DNA from: Solobacterium sp. UBA1761
GTDB taxonomy: Bacteria > Bacillota_I > Bacilli_A > Erysipelotrichales > Erysipelotrichaceae
Length of the DNA stretch: 12,026 bases
Assembly (NCBI GenBank): GCA_002315565.1
Contig: DCHD01000018.1
Span: 1 to 12,026, forward strand
Direction of reading: 5' to 3'
This document shows positions 7,747 through 12,026 of this stretch, one piece after another. The stretch's first letter is position 1, and each line of letters opens with the position of its first letter. Made by a program: the position numbers and the translations under genes. The notes under the pieces are model-generated. The model did no database searches. It saw only the letters and a program-made list of their open reading frames with translations, and was not told where the DNA came from.

Positions 7747-8451
7747 ATGTTAAGTGTTAAAGATCTGAAAGTTTCCTATGGTGCTATTGAAGCCGTAAAA
7801 GGAATAAGTTTTGACATTAAGGATGGTGAAATCGTAGCCCTTATCGGAGCAAATGGTGCCGGCAAGACTACTACACTTCATGCCATCTCAAGACTGCTTG
7901 ACATTAAGTCAGGCACAATCATGCTTGATGAAAAAGAAATCTCAAAGATGGCTCCTGAAAAGATTGTCTCTGTTGGTCTGGCACAGGTACCGGAGGGAAG
8001 AAGAATCTTCGCATCTCAGACAGTATTCGAAAATCTTAAACTTGGTGCATACTTAAGAAAAGATACAGTCAACATTGAAAATGACATTAAGCACTGCTAT
8101 GAGTTGTTCCCAATCTTAGAGGCAAGAAAAACTCAGCTGGCAGGTACACTGTCCGGTGGTGAACAGCAGATGCTGGCAATCGCCCGTGCATTAATGGCCA
8201 AGCCTAAAGTTCTGTTGCTGGATGAGCCATCAATGGGTCTTTCACCATTACTTGTTAAAGAAATATTCAGTATAATAAAAGAAATAAACAAGTCAGGAAC
8301 ATCAATACTGCTGGTAGAACAGAATGCCAAAATGGCACTGTCTATTGCTGATAGAGCATATGTACTGGAAACAGGCAAGATTGTTCTTTCAGGAACCGGT
8401 GAAGAACTGATCAATTCTGATGAAATCAGAAAAGCATACCTTGGAGGTTAA
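7747..8451 (+). CDS. livF: Branched-chain amino-acid ABC transporter ATP-binding protein LivF
   Basis: Second cytosolic ATPase of the importer. The 234-residue protein shows Walker A GANGAGKT (34-41), Q-loop Gln80, LivF-specific VPEGRRIF just after it, signature LSGGEQQ (135-141), Walker B VLLLDEP (155-161) and EQN at 191-193, where LivF proteins carry glutamine instead of the H-loop histidine. The end YLGG matches the family. Spacing to livG is 1 nt, and GGGAGG at the end of livG is the binding site. The CBS-ACT gene follows after 2 nt. Confidence 0.96.
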   Translation: MLSVKDLKVSYGAIEAVKGISFDIKDGEIVALIGANGAGKTTTLHAISRLLDIKSGTIMLDEKEISKMAPEKIVSVGLAQVPEGRRIFASQTVFENLKLGAYLRKDTVNIENDIKHCYELFPILEARKTQLAGTLSGGEQQMLAIARALMAKPKVLLLDEPSMGLSPLLVKEIFSIIKEINKSGTSILLVEQNAKMALSIADRAYVLETGKIVLSGTGEELINSDEIRKAYLGG

Positions 8452-8453
8452 TC

Positions 8454-9110
8454 ATGTACGTAAAAGATAAAATGACTGTTAATGTAGTTACAGTGAAGAA
8501 AGAATATGCTGTACCAAGTGCAATTGATATTATGCATACCAATAAACTGCACCGTCTTCCTGTAGTCGATGATGCTGGAAAAATCGTCGGTTTACTGACA
8601 AAGAAAGCAATTACCAGCTGTACACCAAGTGATTCTTCATCACTTTCAGTATTTGAACTTAATTATCTTCTTAACAAGTTCAAAGTAGGGGACATCATGT
8701 GCAAGGAACCGGTTACTATTGGTCCTGATGCACTGTTAGAAGAAGCTGCTGCCAAAATGGTTGGTGAATCAGTAGGATGTCTTCCTGTAGTTAAAGATGA
8801 TGGAACACTGGTGGGTATTATCACTGACAAAGATATCCTGGGTCAGTTTGCTGATCTATTAGGTTATAATCAGGACGGCACAAGATATGTTATTCTGATT
8901 AAAGAAGACAAGGCCGGTATTCTTAATGCCATCTCCAAATGCTTCATGGACAAGAATATCTCCATCTCTCATCTTGCCGTATACAACACAGTAAGAGGAA
9001 TAGAAGTTGTTGTTATCGCAACTGGTGATAATTCAGCAGACTGCAAAGACGCACTTAAAGAAGCTGGTTGGAACGTCACTTCTACAAAGAAACTTAAGTC
9101 AAAAAAATAA
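8454..9110 (+). CDS. CBS-CBS-ACT domain protein at the end of the liv operon (AcuB-like)
   Basis: A soluble 218-residue protein with a tandem CBS (Bateman) pair followed by an ACT domain. CBS1 covers about 1-57 (LHRLPVVDDAGKIVGLLT) and CBS2 about 76-133 (VGCLPVVKDDGTLVGIITDKDIL). The ACT domain, about 143-212, begins RYVILIKEDKAGILNAIS and has the glycine turn where amino acids bind in family members. CBS pairs usually bind adenine nucleotides. The architecture is that of AcuB-like proteins. The start follows livF by 2 nt with GGAGGT inside the livF end, so it is co-translated with the importer. I infer that it senses an amino acid (perhaps the transported one) and energy state, and may gate the LivG/LivF ATPases or another partner. 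That role is not shown by sequence alone. A bidirectional terminator follows directly. Confidence 0.9.
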   Translation: MYVKDKMTVNVVTVKKEYAVPSAIDIMHTNKLHRLPVVDDAGKIVGLLTKKAITSCTPSDSSSLSVFELNYLLNKFKVGDIMCKEPVTIGPDALLEEAAAKMVGESVGCLPVVKDDGTLVGIITDKDILGQFADLLGYNQDGTRYVILIKEDKAGILNAISKCFMDKNISISHLAVYNTVRGIEVVVIATGDNSADCKDALKEAGWNVTSTKKLKSKK

Positions 9111-9132
9111 AGCGAGTCAACTCGCTTTATTT
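9105..9132. terminator. Bidirectional intrinsic terminator between convergent operons
   Basis: AAATAAAGCGAGT (9105-9117) and ACTCGCTTTATTT (9120-9132) are exact reverse complements around a CA centre (a 4-nt loop if the innermost T-A pair stays open). With A-rich DNA on the left and T-rich on the right, it can stop transcription from both sides. The TAA of the CBS-ACT gene and the TAA of the DUF4097 gene each lie inside an arm. Confidence 0.88.
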
Positions 9133-9951
9133 AGTGATTAAGATATTTCCTGTTTTATTAGTGATTTTGCAGTGATTGTTGCCTTTGGATTCTGGCACTT
9201 CAACAAGTCCTGCAAGACTGCTTGCTTTAAAGTTCATATCTGAAATTATAGAACCTTTGATGTCACCGGCAGTGTTTTCAATTTCAATATCTTTTGCATC
9301 TATATCACTGAATGTGATATTACCGGTTTGAGATTCTATTTCAAGTTCATTTACTTCTGCTTTATCAATGCTGATATTTCCGGCTGTTGTTTCTAAAGAG
9401 ATTTCATTTCCTTTGAGGTTTCTTGCTTCAATGTTTCCAGTAATGACTTCAGCTTCAAGAGAGTTTATTGCATTGTCTTCAAGGAAAATTGAACCGGTTG
9501 ATGTTTCTATTTCAGCTTTGTCGAAATTAAGTCCGCTGTATAGTCTGATATAACCATATTCTGTTTTGATCTTAAGGTTTTTAAGGTTATTTTCTTTTGT
9601 GTATACAGCAATTGAATAACCGTCATCAGGATTTATCAGTGTAAGATTTAAATCCTTTCTGTAGCCGATTTTAAGGGTTCCTTCTTTTATGGTGATACTG
9701 TGCTGATGTTTAGGGTTTTCATGAAAGACAACTTTGTTTTCATCAGATTTGATTATTTCAATTCCTGATACATCTTCACTTATCTCAATGCTGTCGAACT
9801 CATCGAGTATATAGGTTTCATATTCAAGTACTGCCGGTTCATTGACTCCAAACTGATCAGTGTACTTGAAGTTTGTTTTTGGATAGGTCAGAAGGCAGGT
9901 AATTAAGCCAATGACAATCAGGATTATGGCAATTATATATTTCTTCTTCAT
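9127..9951 (-). CDS. Membrane-anchored DUF4097 beta-strand repeat protein (LiaG-like)
   Basis: A 274-residue envelope protein with one N-terminal membrane anchor (about 5-22) and an outside part built of regular beta rungs. A small-glycine-hydrophobic motif (YGYI, TGSI, TGNI, AGNI, TGNI, AGDI, AGLV, TGNI) recurs at glycines 133, 153, 172, 191, 210, 229, 248 and 268, a period of 19-20 residues, as expected for a right-handed beta-helix. The family is DUF4097, commonly encoded with DUF1700 and PadR genes or in envelope-stress operons; its biochemical role is unknown. The start follows the DUF1700 stop by 3 nt, with AAAGGA inside that gene as binding site. It is the last gene of a three-gene operon. 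Confidence 0.88.
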   Translation of the reverse strand: MKKKYIIAIILIVIGLITCLLTYPKTNFKYTDQFGVNEPAVLEYETYILDEFDSIEISEDVSGIEIIKSDENKVVFHENPKHQHSITIKEGTLKIGYRKDLNLTLINPDDGYSIAVYTKENNLKNLKIKTEYGYIRLYSGLNFDKAEIETSTGSIFLEDNAINSLEAEVITGNIEARNLKGNEISLETTAGNISIDKAEVNELEIESQTGNITFSDIDAKDIEIENTAGDIKGSIISDMNFKASSLAGLVEVPESKGNNHCKITNKTGNILITK

Positions 9952-9954
9952 ATT

Positions 9955-10548
9955 TTATCCTTTCTTTACGGCATCATTCTTGAGCCTGCTGATGAGATTT
10001 CTGATACCTGTTTTAATCAGCACAAACAGCTTTTTGGCCAGGTCGATTGTGACGATACCGGCACCGATACAGAGCAGTGAAAGACCTGCAATAAATACAG
10101 CATTTACCAGTGATACTCTTACGTAATAGAAGATAGAATATACCAGCAGAATTATACCGAATAATGTAAGACCAATCAGTAGTGCAAATACAGCAACAAC
10201 TCCAATAACGATTGCCAGTAAAACACTAAGGGAAATTATTCCTACAACAAATATAATCGGAATCCAAAGTGGTGCAGTAATAATAAAGAAAGCTACTTTC
10301 CAGCCGTTAAGTTTAGGCTTGTTCTGTTTCTTTGTTTCGATGATCTTTTTTAACGGTGTATCAGCTATGACGTTGTAGGCAATATCTGAGATACTGCCAA
10401 GTGATTCAACAGCTTCATTTTCACTCGTGCCATCTTCCATGGCATCATCAATTAGTTCTGAATAGTAGTCTATTGCTGATTCTATTGTTTCAGCAGGAAG
10501 ACCCTTTAGTTTATTTCTTAATGTGAATAAGAATTCTTCCTTGTTCAT
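9955..10548 (-). CDS. DUF1700 (HAAS-domain) membrane protein
   Basis: A 197-residue protein with an N-terminal helical HAAS domain of about 65 residues (MNKEEFLFTLRNKLKGLP, then YYSELIDDAMEDG and AVESLGS, the usual DUF1700 pattern). A charged linker leads to about four hydrophobic segments between residues 84 and 178 and a basic tail. In this family the soluble domain is thought to act with PadR regulators or sensor partners, with the membrane part in the inner membrane. The ATG overlaps the padR stop as ATGA, and GGAGGA (10555-10560) sits 6 nt ahead, so translation is coupled to padR. The exact function is unknown. Confidence 0.87.
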   Translation of the reverse strand: MNKEEFLFTLRNKLKGLPAETIESAIDYYSELIDDAMEDGTSENEAVESLGSISDIAYNVIADTPLKKIIETKKQNKPKLNGWKVAFFIITAPLWIPIIFVVGIISLSVLLAIVIGVVAVFALLIGLTLFGIILLVYSIFYYVRVSLVNAVFIAGLSLLCIGAGIVTIDLAKKLFVLIKTGIRNLISRLKNDAVKKG

Positions 10549-10859
10549 TGTTTATCCTCCCTGGTAATAAACTGATAGATACTCATGATTTCCTGCCATT
10601 CATCTACGAAATCATTAAGTCTTTTTATTCCGTTATCAGTTATGTGGTAATACTTTCTTAAACGGCCGTTATGTTCCTGACTTCTTACCGTAAGCATATT
10701 GTTTTCTTCAAGTCTTCTTAAAATAGGGTAGAGAGTTGATTCTGATATTTCCAGATATGGCTTTATATCTTTGATAATCTGATAGCCATATGAATCTTCA
10801 TTTTTTATAGCAGCCAGTACACATACATCAAGAAGGCCACGTTTAGTCTGAGTTTCCAT
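10545..10859 (-). CDS. PadR family transcriptional regulator
   Basis: A compact 104-residue winged-helix repressor of the small PadR class. The hallmark STLYPILRRLEENN (41-54) is the recognition helix region. It is preceded by LLDVCVLAAIKNEDSYGYQI and followed by the wing (GRLRKYYHIT) and a C-terminal dimerisation helix. The ATG has AAGGAGGT at 10864-10871. It is the first gene of padR-DUF1700-DUF4097. A 9-bp inverted repeat overlaps its own promoter, so autorepression is likely. The inducing signal is not evident; such cassettes often respond to envelope or antimicrobial stress. Confidence 0.93.
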   Translation of the reverse strand: METQTKRGLLDVCVLAAIKNEDSYGYQIIKDIKPYLEISESTLYPILRRLEENNMLTVRSQEHNGRLRKYYHITDNGIKRLNDFVDEWQEIMSIYQFITREDKQ

Positions 10860-10876
10860 AAATACCTCCTTACGTG

Positions 10877-10901
10877 TAATACTATATAACGCATAGTATT
10901 A
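10877..10901. promoter_or_regulatory. Probable PadR operator over its own -10
   Basis: TAATACTAT (10877-10885) and ATAGTATTA (10893-10901) form a perfect 9-bp inverted repeat with a 7-nt spacer. It covers the -10 of the padR promoter. Half-site-like AGTATT also occurs at 10912 and 10956. Assignment to PadR is inferred from position. Confidence 0.6.
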
Positions 10902-10910
10902 TGATGTCAA
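10881..10910 (-). promoter_or_regulatory. Promoter of the padR-DUF1700-DUF4097 operon
   Basis: Perfect -35 TTGACA on the minus strand (10910 to 10905). The -10 is TATATA at 16 bp (10888-10883) or TATAGT at 18 bp (10886-10881). The start would fall about 15-20 nt before the first codon, with AAGGAGGT between. Confidence 0.7.
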
Positions 10911-10949
10911 CAGTATTATTGTGGAATTGTGGAGAAAATAGTAAGAAAA

Positions 10950-10979
10950 TTGACAGTATTCTCATTTGTTTTGAATATA
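10950..10979 (+). promoter_or_regulatory. Candidate distal promoter of the toxin-antitoxin locus
   Basis: TTGACA at 10950-10955 with AATATA at 18 bp (10974-10979); GAATAT at 17 bp is an alternative. The -35 is perfect but the -10 is weak. A transcript would begin near 10986, just ahead of the segment that can pair with the toxI terminator. Confidence 0.35.
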
Positions 10980-10989
10980 AGATGAAAAA

Positions 10990-11149
10990 GCAAGTTAAGA
11001 GTTAACGCTTCTTACTATCCTATATCTTGTTGTGTGGTATAATTCAATTAGTGGTTTACCACAACAACGGTGCTAGCTACCATAGTGAGAAAATTAAGGT
11101 GATTCCCCACCATAGCGCGGAAGTTTTAACAACATGACTCTTAACTTGC
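10990..11149 (+). repeat. 13-nt perfect inverted repeat flanking the antitoxin unit (possible anti-terminator)
   Basis: GCAAGTTAAGAGT (10990-11002) is the exact reverse complement of ACTCTTAACTTGC (11137-11149), and pairing extends by a T:G and an A:T to 15 positions. The right copy contains the whole left arm of the toxI-toxN terminator plus most of its loop. The left copy lies upstream of the proximal promoter, so only longer transcripts contain both copies. Confidence 0.75.
11035..11043 (+). promoter_or_regulatory. Proximal toxI promoter, extended -10
   Basis: TGGTATAAT is a perfect extended -10 (TGnTATAAT). No good -35 is found at 16-18 bp, as is common with extended -10 promoters. Transcription should start at about 11050, at the first base of the antitoxin RNA unit. 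Confidence 0.7.
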
Positions 11150-11166
11150 AGTTAGGAGTTTTTTTT
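11050..11166 (+). ncRNA. toxI: Type III antitoxin RNA (ToxI/CptI-like) with two diverged repeats
   Basis: A short RNA expected to bind and inhibit the toxin encoded just downstream. Two related segments start at 11069 (GGTGCTAGCTACCATAGTGAG) and 11098 (GGTGATTCCCCACCATAGCG), 29 nt apart, sharing GGTG, ACCATAG and a purine-rich end. Each can pair GGU(G) with (C)ACC. In the second, loop UUCC can also pair with downstream GGAA, and in the first, loop CUA with UAG, giving the H-type pseudoknots known in ToxI RNAs. An A-rich link (GAGAAAATTAA) between them is a likely cleavage site. A hairpin, GTGG-TTTA-CCAC (11051-11062), caps the 5' end. AACAAC occurs on both sides (11063 and 11128). The family call rests on this plus the toxin; the ends of the mature RNAs are not known. 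Confidence 0.72.
11137..11166 (+). terminator. Intrinsic terminator between toxI and toxN, containing the toxN ribosome site
   Basis: ACTCTTAAC (11137-11145) pairs with GTTAGGAGT (11151-11159): 9 pairs, one G:U, loop TTGCA, with eight T's at 11159-11166. The ATG of toxN follows at once. AGGAG (11154-11158) in the right arm is the Shine-Dalgarno sequence, 8 nt from the ATG, and the T-run is the spacer. The arrangement matches other type III loci, where a terminator limits toxin expression. Confidence 0.85.
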
Positions 11167-11823
11167 ATGAATTTAGAGTTTTATGAGATTTCAGATGAGT
11201 ATGTTGATTATATGAAACAGTTCTTTTTAACTACTATGTTGGACAATAAAGTTGGAAGTAGAAAACATTCACGAAAATATGTAGGAATCGTGCTGAAAAT
11301 TAACAGCATAAACTATTTTGCGCCACTGTCATCACCAAAGAAATTCGATTATATGACTGATGGAAGAATAAGGAAATCATCGTTTTTGGTTCTTCGAATG
11401 GTACATAAGTATAAAGATGGCATCAGCCTTTTAGGAACAATCAAATTGAATAATATGCTTCCGGTACCAGATAGCGAAGTTAAAATGATTAACATGGATC
11501 TTTATGAAGATAAAGCTTATAAAGAACTTATCAAGAATGAACTTATGTGGATTCGTAATAATTTATCTAAGATATACTCTCAAGCATTACTGTTATATCG
11601 TCTGAAAAATGACGATGACAGAAGAAAAATATCTACAAATAAACAACTTTACTCAGGTGTAATGCCTTTTCTTTTGGCAGAACAAAAATTTAGGAATTCA
11701 CAAAAAATAAAAGGCTTAGGCATAAAAAAATGGACCCCCATGTGGCCACGTGCTTACATCACGCTTAAGATCGACTTGCCATGCTCATGGAATTACGTCC
11801 GTGTAAATAGTATTGTAAAATAA
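11167..11823 (+). CDS. toxN: Type III toxin-antitoxin system endoribonuclease toxin, ToxN/AbiQ family
   Basis: RNA-cleaving toxin held inactive by the ToxI RNA; relatives give phage defence by abortive infection or stabilise plasmids. Family landmarks are FYEISDEYVDYM at the N-terminus, KYVGIVLKINSINYFAPLSSPKK (38-59, with the serine and lysine of the active-site loop), LLGTIKLNNMLPVP (88-101) and the following VKMINMD strand. The helix LIKNELMWIRNN (121-132) also fits. The ATG at 11167 is chosen over one at 11134 because AGGAG is correctly spaced and the alternative would start inside the terminator. At 218 residues it is longer than typical members (about 170-185). The last ~38 residues (WTPMWPRAY and on) do not resemble the family and come from DNA near 50% G+C, against roughly 30% before. 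ToxN versus CptN subgroup is not certain. Confidence 0.92.
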   Translation: MNLEFYEISDEYVDYMKQFFLTTMLDNKVGSRKHSRKYVGIVLKINSINYFAPLSSPKKFDYMTDGRIRKSSFLVLRMVHKYKDGISLLGTIKLNNMLPVPDSEVKMINMDLYEDKAYKELIKNELMWIRNNLSKIYSQALLLYRLKNDDDRRKISTNKQLYSGVMPFLLAEQKFRNSQKIKGLGIKKWTPMWPRAYITLKIDLPCSWNYVRVNSIVK

Positions 11824-11945
11824 TGACAATTTAACAGAATAATAATGACTCACTAAAAATCGTGTGTAATGGGCTCGTAAATAAAATTAAAGTATTAATT
11901 GAAAGATGAAAAAAGTTCAATAGATACTCCATCCACATCTGCCAT
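11824..11945. other. Intergenic stretch, no gene seen
   Basis: A+T-rich DNA between the toxin and the tRNA terminator. I see no open frame of note, no clear terminator for toxN and no repeat. Confidence 0.6.
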
Positions 11946-11968
11946 AAAAAAACAGCCCTTTAAGACTG
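11946..11968 (-). terminator. Intrinsic terminator after tRNA-Trp
   Basis: On the minus strand, CAGTCT-TAAA-GGGCTG (11968 to 11953) forms a 6-bp stem with two G:U pairs, followed by seven T's (11952 to 11946). It lies 14 nt after the tRNA 3' end. Confidence 0.75.
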
Positions 11969-11982
11969 ATTTTTCTTCATAA

Positions 11983-12026
11983 TGGCAGGGGTGGAAGGAG
12001 TTGAACCCACACCAGCGGTTTTGGAG
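11983..12026 (-). tRNA. tRNA-Trp (anticodon CCA), partial at the window edge
   Basis: The 3' part of a tRNA gene whose 5' part lies outside the window. Read on the minus strand it begins at the anticodon loop CTCCAAA (anticodon CCA at 12024-12022). It continues with ACC of the anticodon stem, a T-arm with loop TTCAACT, acceptor strand CACCCCT (11993-11987), discriminator G and an encoded CCA (11985-11983). The loop, discriminator G and acceptor end match bacterial tRNA-Trp. One T-stem pair (12009 with 11995) is T:T rather than a normal pair. Confidence 0.93.

Noticed and set aside
10982..11005. Seven-codon ORF (MKKQVKS) exactly over the upstream copy of the 13-nt inverted repeat, like an attenuation leader peptide
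   Set aside because: No ribosome binding site, and the predicted distal transcription start (about 10986) would fall after its ATG.
11134..11166. Upstream ATG giving an 11-residue longer toxin
   Set aside because: It lies at the foot of the terminator hairpin without a ribosome site; the extension would be encoded by the stem and T-run, while AGGAG is correctly spaced for 11167.
11939..11988. CTGCCAT/ATGGCAG inverted repeat around the tRNA terminator, as a possible attachment site
   Set aside because: Only 7 bp, inverted rather than direct, and no integrase or second tRNA 3' end in the window.

Overview
The window reads as a chromosomal segment of a low-G+C Gram-positive bacterium (Bacillota). 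Supporting signs are strong AAGGAGGT-type ribosome binding sites, intrinsic terminators with T-runs, a lipoprotein-type substrate-binding protein, a short PadR regulator with DUF1700 and DUF4097 partners, and a tRNA-Trp close to the Bacillus type. A gut-type anaerobe of the Erysipelotrichia or Clostridia is plausible, but no rRNA or marker gene fixes the genus.

Layout, left to right. (1) 46-2730, minus strand: a COG2509-type FAD-dependent dehydrogenase followed by a membrane-anchored HtrA serine protease. A Fur/PerR-like operator overlaps a possible htrA promoter. (2) 2774-3697, plus strand: a CPBP intramembrane protease. It diverges from the FAD gene over only 43 bp, and both genes start 6 nt after a TATAAT box, so both mRNAs may be leaderless. 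(3) 3821-9110, plus strand: a complete branched-chain (or other hydrophobic) amino-acid ABC importer, livJ-livH-livM-livG-livF. A CBS-CBS-ACT protein ends the operon and is a good candidate ligand sensor. A hairpin after livJ probably lets the binding protein be made in excess. A bidirectional terminator closes the operon. (4) 10859-9127, minus strand: padR, a DUF1700 (HAAS) membrane protein and a DUF4097 beta-helix protein. They are tightly coupled, and a palindrome over the padR promoter is the probable PadR operator. (5) 10950-11823, plus strand: a type III (RNA-protein) toxin-antitoxin locus of the ToxIN/CptIN kind. It has a short RNA with two diverged repeats, an intrinsic terminator, and a ToxN/AbiQ endoribonuclease gene. 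(6) 11946-12026, minus strand: the 3' part of a tRNA-Trp(CCA) gene and its terminator.

The most interesting part is the toxin-antitoxin locus. The toxin's Shine-Dalgarno sequence lies inside the terminator stem. The terminator's left arm also has a perfect 13-nt reverse complement upstream of the proximal antitoxin promoter. A longer transcript from a candidate distal promoter could therefore form an anti-terminator that both reads through and exposes the toxin ribosome site, while the short transcript could not. The toxin is also about 38 residues longer than usual, and the extension starts at an A-tract where one base fewer would give a normal-length protein.
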